A stretch of 64,000 nucleotides of DNA from an uncultured Psychrobacter sp. (GTDB taxonomy: Bacteria > Pseudomonadota > Gammaproteobacteria > Pseudomonadales > Moraxellaceae), in contig NZ_CANMAH010000001.1 of NCBI RefSeq assembly GCF_947495825.1, positions 496,001 through 560,000 of the forward strand. Reading direction: 5' to 3'. Shown piece after piece: positions 43,709 through 53,844 of the stretch (positions are counted from its first letter, which is position 1; each line of letters begins with the position of its first letter). Both the position numbers and the translations under genes were made by a program. Below the pieces are notes generated by a model that ran no database searches, was not told the origin of the DNA, and worked only from the letters and a program-made list of their open reading frames with translations.

Positions 43709-46306
43709 TTAACTCATTCTAAGCTTATCAAAGGTCAGCTTATCATCCACATCTACGTCGACTTTGATAATGTCACCAGCGACAAAGTCACCTGCCAGCA
43801 ATTTTAATGACAATGGGTTTTCAATCTCTTGCTGGATTGCACGTTTTAGCGGACGTGCCCCATATACTGGATCATAACCCACCGCGACCAGCTGACTCAT
43901 CGCTTCATCAGATAAGGTAATATCTAACTCACGATCTTGTAAGCGGCGACGCAAACGCTCTAGTTGGATATCAGCAATGCCAGCCATTTGTTCTTGTCCG
44001 AGCGCATGGAACACTACGATTTCATCAATACGGTTTACAAACTCGGGACGGAAATGCTCACCAACCGAATCCATCACTGCCGCTTTGATGTCTTGGTAAT
44101 CTTCACCAACCATCTCTTGGATTTTATGTGAACCCAAATTACTGGTCATAATGATGACAGTATTTTTAAAATCTACAATGCGGCCTTGCGAATCAGTCAA
44201 GCGCCCATCATCCAATACTTGTAATAAAATATTGAACACATCAGGATGTGCTTTTTCTACCTCATCGAACAGAACGACGCTATAGGGCTTACGGCGTACG
44301 GCTTCTGTCAATGTACCACCCTCTTCGTAACCGACATAACCAGGAGGCGCACCTACCAAGCGGCTGACACTGTGCTTTTCCATAAACTCACTCATGTCGA
44401 TACGCACCATCGCATCTTCACTATCGAATAAGAAGTTTGCCAAAGACTTAGTCAGCTCAGTCTTACCAACCCCTGTTGGCCCTAGGAATAAAAACGAACC
44501 AGAAGGACGGTTGGGATCAGACAAGCCTGCACGGCTACGACGTACTGCATTAGCCACTGACTCGACCGCTTCGTCCTGACCGATAACGCGCTCATGGAGT
44601 TTGTCCTCCATCGCTAGCATTTTATCGCGCTCGCCTTGCATCATCTTACTGACAGGAATACCAGTCGCCGCTGCTACCACTTCAGCGATCTCATTATCAG
44701 TGACTTTATTACGCAGTAATTTTACGCCTGTAGGCTCACCTATCTGCTCTTCTTGCTCAGCCAGATCAGACTCATTAATACGGCGCTCAAGCTGCGGAAT
44801 GGTCTCATACTGCAGTTTACTCATGGTCTCATAATCGCCTTCTCGGCTGGCCTTATCATAGGCAATCCGCGCTTTGTCAAGCTCATCTTTGAGCTGTTGA
44901 CTGCCTTTGACCAGCGCTTTTTCTGCTTGCCAGACTTCATTGAGATCAGCATATTCTTTTTCGAGCTCATCAATTTGCGTATCAAGTACTTTACGCTCTG
45001 CTCGTGCGCCAGCATCCTCTTCGTTTTTGAGCACTTCGCGCTGCATTTTTAGCTGAATAAGACGACTATCGAGCTTACCTAATGCTTCAGGTTTACTGTC
45101 CATCTCCATACGCAGGCGACTTGCCGCCTCATCGATCAAATCAATGGCCTTATCTGGCAATTTACGATCGGTAATATAGCGATGACTCATACGCGCCGCT
45201 GCGATAATTGCGCTGTCTTGAATATCGACACCATGGTGCAGCTCATAACGCTCCTTTAGACCTCGCAAAATAGCAATGGTATCTTCAACGGTCGGCTCAT
45301 CAACCAATACTTTTTGGAAACGACGCTCAAGCGCCGCGTCTTTTTCGATGTATTGGCGATACTCATCTAAAGTAGTGGCACCAACGCAATGCAGCTCACC
45401 GCGTGCTAACGCAGGCTTTAGCATGTTCCCTGCATCCATCGCGCCATCAGTTTTACCAGCACCAACCATGGTATGCAGCTCATCAATAAACAAGATGACA
45501 TTGCCTTCTTGTTTGGCTAGATCACTCAGCACACCTTTGAGACGTTCTTCAAACTCACCGCGGAATTTTGCTCCAGCTATCAATGCGCCCAGATCTAAAG
45601 ACAGCACCTCTTTATTACGCAAGCCTTCTGGTACATCTTTTTGAATGATTTTTTGCGCTAGGCCTTCAACGATAGCAGTCTTACCGACACCTGGCTCACC
45701 GATGAGCACGGGGTTGTTTTTGGTACGGCGCGAGAGAACCTGAATAGTACGGCGAATCTCTTCATCGCGGCCGATGACGGGGTCGAGCTTGCCAAGCTCT
45801 GCTCGCTCGGTCAGATTTATCGTATACTTATTGAGCGCATCACGCTGATCTTCAGCGTTTTGATTGTCTACTTTATCATTACCACGTAATTGCTCGATAA
45901 CTGCTTTTAACTTATCAGCAGTCACGCCAGCACTCTCAAATATCTTTTTGGTCTCACCTTGTTCAGCCAGTGCCAATATGACCCATTCAGTAGCAATAAA
46001 ATCATCACCAGCTTTTTGCGCTTGACGATCTGCAAGATTTAGAATTTTGACTGAGTTTGGATTTAGGTTTACATCTCCTGTCGGCTCGCTAATCTTGGCT
46101 TGATTATCTAATGCTTTTGCCACGCCATTTTTTAGTGCAGGAATAGAAGCCCCTGCTTGCTGACAGATAGATAAATTGGACTCATCCTGCAGTAGAACGG
46201 CAAGCAAATGCACTGGATCAATGCCAGTATTATCACGTCCTAATGCCAAGCTTTGAGCCTCTTGGATAGCGGCTTGCAGCTTTTGCGTAAATTTCTCAAA
46301 TCTCAT
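43709..46306 (-). CDS. clpB: ATP-dependent disaggregase ClpB
   Basis: An 865-residue Hsp100 protein. N-terminal Clp repeat domain (residues 1-145), first AAA module with Walker A GEPGVGKT at 203-210 and [12 protein letters not shown], the coiled-coil middle domain (about 400-525, specific to ClpB), second AAA module with GPTGVGKT and [14 protein letters not shown], and the C-terminal domain. It rescues aggregated proteins with DnaK. A sigma-32-like promoter is visible upstream. Complete and normal in length. Confidence 0.98.
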   Translation of the reverse strand: MRFEKFTQKLQAAIQEAQSLALGRDNTGIDPVHLLAVLLQDESNLSICQQAGASIPALKNGVAKALDNQAKISEPTGDVNLNPNSVKILNLADRQAQKAGDDFIATEWVILALAEQGETKKIFESAGVTADKLKAVIEQLRGNDKVDNQNAEDQRDALNKYTINLTERAELGKLDPVIGRDEEIRRTIQVLSRRTKNNPVLIGEPGVGKTAIVEGLAQKIIQKDVPEGLRNKEVLSLDLGALIAGAKFRGEFEERLKGVLSDLAKQEGNVILFIDELHTMVGAGKTDGAMDAGNMLKPALARGELHCVGATTLDEYRQYIEKDAALERRFQKVLVDEPTVEDTIAILRGLKERYELHHGVDIQDSAIIAAARMSHRYITDRKLPDKAIDLIDEAASRLRMEMDSKPEALGKLDSRLIQLKMQREVLKNEEDAGARAERKVLDTQIDELEKEYADLNEVWQAEKALVKGSQQLKDELDKARIAYDKASREGDYETMSKLQYETIPQLERRINESDLAEQEEQIGEPTGVKLLRNKVTDNEIAEVVAAATGIPVSKMMQGERDKMLAMEDKLHERVIGQDEAVESVANAVRRSRAGLSDPNRPSGSFLFLGPTGVGKTELTKSLANFLFDSEDAMVRIDMSEFMEKHSVSRLVGAPPGYVGYEEGGTLTEAVRRKPYSVVLFDEVEKAHPDVFNILLQVLDDGRLTDSQGRIVDFKNTVIIMTSNLGSHKIQEMVGEDYQDIKAAVMDSVGEHFRPEFVNRIDEIVVFHALGQEQMAGIADIQLERLRRRLQDRELDITLSDEAMSQLVAVGYDPVYGARPLKRAIQQEIENPLSLKLLAGDFVAGDIIKVDVDVDDKLTFDKLRMS

Positions 46307-46628
46307 ATGGTTATCCTTTTATAATTCATATTTTTTTAACAGTTTTTATAACAGGCCTATAAGATAGCCCTCTGTTTGTCTGCTATATATATGCGGGATA
46401 CCGCCCTGTATTTCAACTAAAAATATATAGTGTCAACATCAGTTAATGACTTATTGGTAATAGTGCAAAAATACCAGTTATTATCTAAACCTTACTCACA
46501 GTATTGGTATTGATTACAGATGTTATTTGGTGTGCTTGGTAGGTATTTCAAGAGAATACTTCAAAAGTAAAACGTCATAAGAAGAAAGGAAAAATGGCAA
46601 AATCTGCTGCTTTAAAAGTCATCAAAAC
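46307..46628. other. clpB upstream region
   Basis: No gene in these 320 bases. They hold the sigma-32-like promoter and an AT-rich leader of about 80 bases before the clpB start. Confidence 0.6.
46389..46419 (-). promoter_or_regulatory. Sigma-32-type heat-shock promoter of clpB
   Basis: On the minus strand GTTGAA (46417-46412) and CCCGCATAT (46397-46389) are separated by 14 bases. The sigma-32 consensus is CTTGAA, 13-14 bases, CCCCATNT, so five of six and most of the -10 positions match. The transcription start would lie about 75 bases before the clpB ATG. Confidence 0.7.
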
Positions 46629-46675
46629 AAAAAAAGCCCAGAGCGTTGGTTAAACCGACGCTTTGGGCTCTTTTT
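46629..46675. terminator. Terminator after the acyltransferase gene
   Basis: AAAAAAAGCCCAGAGCGT/ACGCTTTGGGCTCTTTTT-type hairpin with long A- and T-runs on both sides, 28 bases after the stop at 46703. It can work in either direction. Confidence 0.88.
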
Positions 46676-46702
46676 GCATTAACTTAGAAGTTTTAAATGT
46701 TC

Positions 46703-48676
46703 TTAACTAACCGTAGATAACGCTTCTTTTAGTTTATCTTCAAATTTATCCTTTATAAAATGTGCATACTCTATACTGATGTGCTCTGCATCGCGATACA
46801 TTATTTTTCCAGAAAAAGTAGTTGGGCATTTTTCGGCGGTACAGAACATATCTGACATATCAATACCTGTAATAATGTCTTGATACTCTATAGTAGGATC
46901 AGTCGGCAATAAAGCATCTGTCCGATCTATGACGCAGGCGTCTGTATCTGCTACATTTCTACTTCTATGTAAACAGTCTGGCACGTCAAAACTAAAGCGT
47001 GGATTGTCTCTTATACCAATCACATCTATTTCGTTATCAGAGATTACTTTCCAAGTATCGATATAAGATTGAGGGATAAACTCCTTTTGGTCTACCACCG
47101 TTCTAGTAGAGTTAGTGATAACAGCATAAGGCGCTATCTCTATAATTTTTTTGACTGCTTCTTCATTCCATTTATGGCAAGACTCGTTAGAGCTTTCTAC
47201 CACTCCTAACGGGCAACCTGCCTTTGTCATATTAATCACTTTAAAGTTATTATCTTTACCGATGGTGTCTAGTGCAGTGATCCATTGCACTGCATGAGAC
47301 CCTCCTGCTAGTACTATCTCACGATCAGACGTCAAATCTCCAAAATCGCAAGTAGTCACCTCCTCGTCATCCATAGATTGATTACAACCCGCCGCATAGG
47401 CAGCTGGGACTCTTTGCTTTATTGTAAGCAGACGTTCGCGATCTGGTTTGAAGCTTTCATCTTCTAAGTAAATTTTATCGCCTGTAAATGGTTCAATAGA
47501 TTTTTGCTCCAATTCTATCTTAGCACTTTCAGTAGTAGAGACGACTTCGTGTCTAAAGGCGAAAGCCGCTACCACCACAGGTAAGAAAAACAGAATTCCG
47601 ATTGAAAAATTCACCAATACTTTTTCTCTTGGTATCCTTCTAAAAGGAGATTCTATTTTTTTGCTGGTAAAGTAAGCCAAAATCGTAGATACGATCATTA
47701 TCATTAGTCCCTGTAAGAGACTGATAGACTCATAACCGAAGTATTCTTTATAAAATATCAAGATGGGCCAATGCCATAGATAGATAGTGAAGGATATCCC
47801 TCCTAAAAACACTAGGAACTTATTTGACAGTAGGTTGTTTACGACGCCCTTACCACCGACACCTGACATAATAATAAAGACTGCACCAAGTACAGGAATT
47901 AAGGATACAGGGCCTGAAAAATTTGCGCCTCTGGGTATGAAGATTGCACCGCCAATGATCAGAGCAATACCCAAAATGCCCAAAATCTGTCTATACTTTA
48001 TTTTTTTGGCATTGGAGATTAAAAGAAAAGAGAGTGAACCAAAGAAAAACTCCCAAATTCTAGACAGTGGATTGAAGTAACTCATTGCTGGATCGTCTTT
48101 GACTAGCATAGTAGCGTAGGCAAAGGACGCCAATATAATAACGATTATTCCTAAAAACAGAGGCGCTGATGTTTGTCTTTTCTTCGCAAGATAGGCAAGA
48201 GGGATAAGAATCAGTGGAAAAACCACATAAAACTGCATTTGAATAGACAATGCCCAAAACTGCTGAACCGGGCTTGGCGGTCTACCAGTAGATAGATAAT
48301 CGACAGAAAGCCTAATTAACTGGATGTTTTCAAGGTGCAAGGCACTGGCGATGATCTCGTGTAGTACAGTGTATATAAGAACTGGAGATGAGATAAAGTA
48401 GCTGGCAACGAGTGTCGCTGCAAGTACAATATACGCTGATGGCGCGACTCTCTTTATAACGCCACCCCAAAAAGGAAATGGGCTGACCGTGCCATTCAAA
48501 AAATAGCCTTTCAATACAATTGAGGCCATTAAGAATCCGGAAACGACGAAAAATACATCAACCCCGCCTGACACCTTATTGAACCAAATATGGAACACCA
48601 TAATAATGAGTGCACCTATGGCCCTTAGTCCTTGGATGTCGTTTCGATACTCATGGTGGGTGTACTTTTCAAACAC
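46703..48676 (-). CDS. Acyltransferase-3 / SGNH fusion (OafA/YrhL type) O-acetyltransferase
   Basis: A 657-residue protein. Residues 1-370 are a membrane acyltransferase-3 domain with about ten helices, starting YRNDIQGLRAIGALIIMVFH (conserved catalytic His in the FH motif). Residues 420-650 are a periplasmic SGNH hydrolase-like domain, with the nucleophile block written GGSHAVQW instead of the usual GDSH, and DAEHISIEY holding the Asp/His pair. Such proteins acetylate O-antigen, capsule or peptidoglycan. The Asp-to-Gly change beside the Ser is worth noting. It is a single gene with its own terminator. Confidence 0.88.
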   Translation of the reverse strand: MFEKYTHHEYRNDIQGLRAIGALIIMVFHIWFNKVSGGVDVFFVVSGFLMASIVLKGYFLNGTVSPFPFWGGVIKRVAPSAYIVLAATLVASYFISSPVLIYTVLHEIIASALHLENIQLIRLSVDYLSTGRPPSPVQQFWALSIQMQFYVVFPLILIPLAYLAKKRQTSAPLFLGIIVIILASFAYATMLVKDDPAMSYFNPLSRIWEFFFGSLSFLLISNAKKIKYRQILGILGIALIIGGAIFIPRGANFSGPVSLIPVLGAVFIIMSGVGGKGVVNNLLSNKFLVFLGGISFTIYLWHWPILIFYKEYFGYESISLLQGLMIMIVSTILAYFTSKKIESPFRRIPREKVLVNFSIGILFFLPVVVAAFAFRHEVVSTTESAKIELEQKSIEPFTGDKIYLEDESFKPDRERLLTIKQRVPAAYAAGCNQSMDDEEVTTCDFGDLTSDREIVLAGGSHAVQWITALDTIGKDNNFKVINMTKAGCPLGVVESSNESCHKWNEEAVKKIIEIAPYAVITNSTRTVVDQKEFIPQSYIDTWKVISDNEIDVIGIRDNPRFSFDVPDCLHRSRNVADTDACVIDRTDALLPTDPTIEYQDIITGIDMSDMFCTAEKCPTTFSGKIMYRDAEHISIEYAHFIKDKFEDKLKEALSTVS

Positions 48677-49307
48677 GGATTCCTCCCTATATTCATATAA
48701 GCGATTATAAACAATAGCACAGAAATATTAAAAAGAAAGAGGTAACATAAAGGAGTTTAGATATACGGTATTATAACGTTGATATACGGTTGTGTAATAA
48801 CGTGACAATAACCGCTATAGCTGTTTTTATCATCGAAGAAGTATATGTAAGGCTGCTTTTTTGACGCCTTAAAATGATAAATAGTAGATAGTAATTTTTA
48901 ATAAGAGTTAATAACTGCAAGGTATGCACAGAATTGCAAACAAATCCTTGATTCATAAGGATTTTATTTACAGCTGTATTATAAGAAGGTCTTTATAATG
49001 ATGTATCATTGTTTTTAATGTAGTCGGCGTTATTTATACAAGCTGTTATATTGGTAACAAGATTAGCTATGGTAGCTAAACTAATTCAAACATATGACAG
49101 ATTTTTGCCGAGTTATATCGAAAAGAATATAGAGAAATGACATGCGCCTTGCTCTTGTTCGCTGTTTATTGGAAAGACATATTACTACATCGACCAATCA
49201 CAAATCTACGATAAATAGCAAAGCGCTATGCTAAGGTTGATGAGGTTTTTGTAAATAAGAATTTTATATCAAAGAGTTATCTGTGTATTACCGTCAATTA
49301 ATACAAC
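48677..49307. other. AT-rich intergenic region, nothing recognised
   Basis: About 630 bases between the acyltransferase gene's start and the dehydrogenase gene's stop. No credible gene, tRNA or terminator was seen. Short frames here lack ribosome-binding sites and coding character. It presumably holds the acyltransferase promoter. Confidence 0.5.
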
Positions 49308-50099
49308 CTAAACCATACGAATAGCACCATCTAAACGGATGACTTCCCCGTTTAAGTAGGCGTTGTCAATGATGTGTAGGACCAGTTTGGCAAACTCATC
49401 AGGAGCACCCAAACGTTTAGGATAAGGGACGCCCGCTTCTAACTGCTCACGCGCTTTTTCAGGGATGGTATCCATCATAGGCGTCGCAAATACTCCAGGC
49501 GCGATAGTCATGACGCGAATACCGTGACGTGCCAGTTCGCGCGCGAGTGGTAAAGTCAGACCGACCACACCCGCTTTGGACGACGCATAACTTGCTTGGC
49601 CTACTTGCCCATCAAAAGCTGCAATAGAAGCAGTATTAACAATAACCCCATTATCAGCATTTTTTTCTGCAGCGCTTTCTGTATCACTGTTATTCGCCAT
49701 ACGCTTGGCAATAGAAGCTGCGACCAAACGCGCCACATTAAAAGAGCCAACAAGATTGATATTAACCCCGCGGCTAAAAGCGTCAAGGTCCGCTGGATTG
49801 TTTTCGCGATCAAGTAGCTTTTGTACGACAGCGATACCTGCGCAGTTGATAGAGCCCTGCAGACCGCCAAACTCTTTTTCAGCCATATCCACAGCTGCTT
49901 TTACCTCTTCACCACTGGTAACATCACAGCGTACAAAACGTACATTCTCGCCCAGCTCATCGACCAGCGCTTGTCCCACCGACTCATTCAAATCAGCGAT
50001 GACAGCTTTACCGCCTTGAGCGACGATAGCGCGAACTACGGACTCGCCCAATCCTGATGCACCACCAGTCACCAAAAAGCTGTGTTGTTGAATTTGCAT
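49308..50099 (-). CDS. 3-hydroxyacyl-CoA dehydrogenase-like short-chain dehydrogenase (HSD10 type)
   Basis: A 263-residue SDR protein. The NAD-binding motif is TGGASGLG at 11-18, the NCAG block follows, and the catalytic set is Ser in NTASIAAF and YASSK near 170. The LARELARHGIRVMTIAPG and VFATPMMD segments match type II 3-hydroxyacyl-CoA dehydrogenases used in fatty-acid or branched-chain breakdown. It starts 108 bases after an acyl-CoA synthetase gene stop on the same strand, so the pair may degrade an organic acid. Residues 132-145 are an inserted Asn/Ser/Glu-rich loop. Confidence 0.88.
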   Translation of the reverse strand: MQIQQHSFLVTGGASGLGESVVRAIVAQGGKAVIADLNESVGQALVDELGENVRFVRCDVTSGEEVKAAVDMAEKEFGGLQGSINCAGIAVVQKLLDRENNPADLDAFSRGVNINLVGSFNVARLVAASIAKRMANNSDTESAAEKNADNGVIVNTASIAAFDGQVGQASYASSKAGVVGLTLPLARELARHGIRVMTIAPGVFATPMMDTIPEKAREQLEAGVPYPKRLGAPDEFAKLVLHIIDNAYLNGEVIRLDGAIRMV

Positions 50100-50206
50100 G
50101 ATTATTCCTTATTTATTTGAGATTTTGTATTTTTAGTTAAAATATTAGAAAGCTTTTAGTTAATATTATTAAAAATTTTGACAACTAAGTCTGTTCATTT
50201 AGCAGC

Positions 50207-51934
50207 TTATTCAGCAGTCAAACTTCGCAATAAAAAGCGCTGAATCTTACCGCTTGGCGTCTTTGGTAGTGCTGCAACAAATTCAATCTCACGTGGATAA
50301 GCGTGGGTTGATAAGCGCTTACGTACCAAGTCTTTAATTTGCTGGGCAATCTCTTCACTGCCTTCGATGCCATCTTTTAGCACCACATAAGACTTAATAT
50401 TGTGTCCGCGCACCTCATCAGGGACACCAACGGCAGCTGATTCGGCAACAGCCTCGTGTTCTAATACAGTGTTTTCGACATCCGTTGGACCGACGCGATA
50501 ACCTGCCGTCGTAATGATGTCATCGTCACGACCTGAGAACCAATAGCTACCGTCACTATGACGCTCAACCACATCGCCTGTTAGATAATAATCCTCAAAG
50601 AACGCCTGCTTTTCGTTCCAGCTATAACCACGGAAATAAAACGCTGGCGATTGACTGACCACAACTGCTAGCTGACCTTGCTCGCCATCGGGCAATACTT
50701 GCATGTCATCATCCAATACGACGAGGGTATGTCCTGGCAGTGCCATACCCATTGAGCCGACTGGGCATTCATGCTCTAAGGCATGGTGCTCACAGCAAGT
50801 CATTCCAGTCTCTGTCTGTCCATACTGATCACAGACTTTGCAGCCTAGATAACTCTCAATCCAGCTTACTACTTCAGTATTTAACGTTTCGCCTGCTGAA
50901 TTGGCACAGCGTAGTGATAATTTTGAAGGGTTGTTTTCAGAAGTTTCCTCAAAGACACCGCTGGATTTCATCATGCGAAAAGCCGTTGGTGAAGAAGCCA
51001 AGTTAGTAATCTTATGACGCACTATAAAGTCGCGCGTATTGGTCGCGTCAAAACCCGCTTCATTGAAGTGAGTCGTGATACCTAATAGTAGAGGTCCGGT
51101 AATTGCATAGTACAAACCATACGCCCAGCCTGGATCTGCCATATTCCAGTAGTTATCACTCTCGCGCAGATCAATTGCATAGCGCATATACAGATAAAAA
51201 GCTGGCAACGCGGCTAATGGAACACTGACACCTTTTGACTTGCCAACGGTTCCTGAAGTAAACATCTGCAAAAATGACGCATCAGTGTCTAACAACACTG
51301 GCGACGCTGTTTGTGACTGTTGGTTTTGGGCCTGCGCTGCCACCTTTTCGATCATCTCGTTATAATTATCATCACCCCAAGCCTTACTATCAGCGGTACT
51401 ACCAACCAAGACCATTTTGGTCTGCTCAGCCAAGTCTTCGAACTTGCTACGGTTATCGGCATTGGTAAAGACGACTTTAGTATTGGCCTTGTCCATCCGG
51501 TACTTGATTGAATCATAGCCAAAAGCGGTAAATAGAGGCTGATATATCGCCCCTAGTCGCCAAGTCGCAAGTACAATAATTAATAACTCAGGCGTACGCG
51601 GCAGCATGGTCGCTACTTGATCACCAACCTCTACGCCATAAGACTGTAGTAAACTGGCTACCTGCGCGCTGGCTTTATCTAATTCACCAAAGCTCATGCG
51701 TGTCACATTGCCTGTAGTGTCTTCATGCACCAGCGCAATGTTATCAGCACGACCATCTCGTACATGTCGTCCACAGCATGCCATATAAGCATTGAGACGA
51801 TCATCCAAATGCTCGCCAAAGATTTCTGTTAACAACGCATCCATATCAAAATTATTATAATAATCAGCATAGCTTGTTAAAGCGTTTGAATCGGCGTTTT
51901 GAGATGAATGGGTATTTGAAGATGAGGTAGTCAT
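50207..51934 (-). CDS. Acyl-CoA synthetase, AMP-binding family
   Basis: A 575-residue adenylate-forming ligase. The ATP loop reads FTSGTVGKSKGVSVP, then DQYGQTETGM, YFRGYSWNEKQAF with the TGDV motif, GRDDDIITTAGYRVGP, and the catalytic Lys in LPKTPSGKIQRF near the C-terminus. The overall pattern is nearest to acetyl/propionyl- and medium-chain acyl-CoA synthetases. Its exact substrate is not clear. It is the upstream gene of a probable two-gene unit with the HSD10-type dehydrogenase. The first 12 residues are Ser-rich. Confidence 0.88.
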   Translation of the reverse strand: MTTSSSNTHSSQNADSNALTSYADYYNNFDMDALLTEIFGEHLDDRLNAYMACCGRHVRDGRADNIALVHEDTTGNVTRMSFGELDKASAQVASLLQSYGVEVGDQVATMLPRTPELLIIVLATWRLGAIYQPLFTAFGYDSIKYRMDKANTKVVFTNADNRSKFEDLAEQTKMVLVGSTADSKAWGDDNYNEMIEKVAAQAQNQQSQTASPVLLDTDASFLQMFTSGTVGKSKGVSVPLAALPAFYLYMRYAIDLRESDNYWNMADPGWAYGLYYAITGPLLLGITTHFNEAGFDATNTRDFIVRHKITNLASSPTAFRMMKSSGVFEETSENNPSKLSLRCANSAGETLNTEVVSWIESYLGCKVCDQYGQTETGMTCCEHHALEHECPVGSMGMALPGHTLVVLDDDMQVLPDGEQGQLAVVVSQSPAFYFRGYSWNEKQAFFEDYYLTGDVVERHSDGSYWFSGRDDDIITTAGYRVGPTDVENTVLEHEAVAESAAVGVPDEVRGHNIKSYVVLKDGIEGSEEIAQQIKDLVRKRLSTHAYPREIEFVAALPKTPSGKIQRFLLRSLTAE

Positions 51935-52152
51935 AAGCTAATCCTTTAGCAGTAGAAAATATAGAACAACTGACAAAAACTGGTCAATGTTGATTTTAGT
52001 AGTTTGGTTTTAAAAGCAAAGCGGTTACATCCTATAAACCGTTTGGCATCCTAATATTTAAGTCAATCTATTAGTAACGTATTTATATATTTATTTCAAT
52101 ACATAACGTATCATTTTTATAATTAAATGCAAACCCTCTAATAGATACACTT

Positions 52153-53271
52153 TTATTCTAATGCGCTTAAAAATCCAAGCAACGCTTTTTCTTCACAGCG
52201 TTGATAGTCTTTGGTGCGTCCAAGACGTGCTTGTTTATAAGACGCAAAAAACTCTCCCGCTAAAAACTTCTCAATAATAATGGGATGAATGTAGGAAGCT
52301 CGGCACACGGCAGGCGTATTGCCCAGCTCATCTGCTACATTTTTGACCATATCCGTAATGAGCTGTTGGCGCTCGTCGCTCTCAGGCGCACTTGTTAATA
52401 TCTTTTTGCCTATTGACGTTTGCAGCTCATCATAGAGGTAGCTTGCCGCCAGCACGCTTGCCATCCATGTACGAAAGTCCTTTGCGCTATACATTTTGCT
52501 CTCACACTCATTACTACAAGTATGCGTGCGCAAATAGTCATTGATATCTGCACTATCGACCACTTGCTTATCACCGTTGTCATCCAAATACTTAAAAATC
52601 TGATAACCAGGCAGTTCACTACATGCCTGTACGATGTCGATTAGACGCTCGTCCTGCAACTCAATATGATGCTCTTTGGCACTTTTACCGACAAAGTTAA
52701 ACGCCAGTCCGTTGTCTGTTTCGCTCACGTGCTTACTGCGCAGCGTACTCAGACCATAGCTTTTATTAAGCTTAGCATAGCGGCTATTGCCAATACGAAT
52801 CAAAGTTGTCTCTAATAGTTTGACCACAGCAGCCAGCACATTCTCACGGGATAATGGCTCAGCTTCCAAATCTTTTTCGACTTGTGCGCGTAAGTTTGGT
52901 AGTGCTTTGGCAAAGCCTATCATGGCATCAAACTTAGCCTGATCACGGATATGATTCCATTTTGGATGATAAAGGTATTGTTTACGTGCCTTGTCATCGC
53001 GTCCCGTTGACTGCAAATGGCCTTTTTCATCTTGGCATATCCAAACCTCTGTCCACATCGGCGGTATCACCAAATCATTGAACCGCTTGCGCAGGGCTTT
53101 GTCTTTCACAGTCTTGCCAGTCGCATCGCGATAAGTAAATCCGCGCCCCCAACGCCGACGGGTAAACCCAGGTTCATCATCGCTGACATAACGCAGATTG
53201 GCTCGCTGTGCTAAACGCTCATAATCGTGACGCGTATCTTCTATAATCGCTTGCTCGCTTGCCTTTACCAT
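52153..53271 (-). CDS. Eukaryote/poxvirus-like DNA topoisomerase IB
   Basis: A 372-residue type IB topoisomerase. The N-terminal part contains TRRRWGRGFTYRDATGK and KRFNDLVIPPMWTEVWIC, typical of the bacterial form. The catalytic domain has the Arg/Lys region SRENVLAA, IGNSRYAKLNKSYGLSTLR, and the nucleophile Tyr at about 327 (CRASYIHP). It relaxes both positive and negative supercoils through a 3'-phosphotyrosine. It is a common chromosomal gene in this family of bacteria. No partner gene. Confidence 0.92.
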   Translation of the reverse strand: MVKASEQAIIEDTRHDYERLAQRANLRYVSDDEPGFTRRRWGRGFTYRDATGKTVKDKALRKRFNDLVIPPMWTEVWICQDEKGHLQSTGRDDKARKQYLYHPKWNHIRDQAKFDAMIGFAKALPNLRAQVEKDLEAEPLSRENVLAAVVKLLETTLIRIGNSRYAKLNKSYGLSTLRSKHVSETDNGLAFNFVGKSAKEHHIELQDERLIDIVQACSELPGYQIFKYLDDNGDKQVVDSADINDYLRTHTCSNECESKMYSAKDFRTWMASVLAASYLYDELQTSIGKKILTSAPESDERQQLITDMVKNVADELGNTPAVCRASYIHPIIIEKFLAGEFFASYKQARLGRTKDYQRCEEKALLGFLSALE

Positions 53272-53390
53272 AAAACAGTACGCCTCTTAAAAGTGGTGGG
53301 TTTAGCATAATTAACTGGCGCTATTTTTGCTGTTTACTTGCCACAGATAAAGTGTAATGCTGTGTAAAATATAGCTTATCAGGCTCCCAT

Positions 53391-53427
53391 AAAAAAAACG
53401 CCAAGCGTTAATCACTTGGCGTTTATT
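53391..53427. terminator. Terminator after ppnP
   Basis: AAAAAACGCCAAG/CTTGGCGTTT-type hairpin with A-run upstream. It lies 25 bases after the ppnP stop and faces the topoisomerase gene on the other side. Confidence 0.8.
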
Positions 53428-53451
53428 GTTCTAATGCTAATTTAAAAACCA

Positions 53452-53736
53452 CTATTTACCATACGTACATAAATAAGCCGTTTCTACGTCAACTTTGACG
53501 TTGAACTTTTTATTGGCTTCAACAGTAAACTGCTCGCCTGCATTGAAGGTTTGCCACTCGTTACTTTCAGGTAGCTTGACCGTTAGTGCCCCACTAACGA
53601 CGCTCATGGTTTCAAACTCGCTAGTGTCAAACTCATATTCACCCACACTCATGACACCGACAGTAGCTGGCTTGGTCGCCGTCTGAAAAGCAATAGAAGT
53701 CACTTTATCATCAAAATAATTATTAACGCTTGGCAT
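53452..53736 (-). CDS. ppnP: Pyrimidine/purine nucleoside phosphorylase PpnP
   Basis: A 94-residue single-domain cupin of the former DUF1255/YaiE family: [14 protein letters not shown] at the start, [18 protein letters not shown], and [17 protein letters not shown]. Family members cleave nucleosides by phosphorolysis. Length fits E. coli PpnP (94). AAGGAAAAGTT precedes the ATG. It is a separate gene with its own terminator. Confidence 0.9.
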   Translation of the reverse strand: MPSVNNYFDDKVTSIAFQTATKPATVGVMSVGEYEFDTSEFETMSVVSGALTVKLPESNEWQTFNAGEQFTVEANKKFNVKVDVETAYLCTYGK

Positions 53737-53844
53737 AACTTTTCCTTAAGTAATTTTTGTTTTGTTATCCAACTATCAACCTTATGGACTACTGTAGGCT
53801 GTGGCTACTTCAAAAAGAGTAAAAATTTATTCTTAAAAACACCC

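Noticed and set aside
48771-48956. 61-codon minus-strand frame in the AT-rich spacer
   Set aside because: No ribosome-binding site, low-complexity composition and no recognisable family.
49143-49235. 30-codon plus-strand frame MRLALVRCLLER in the same spacer
   Set aside because: Too short, no ribosome-binding site, no family.
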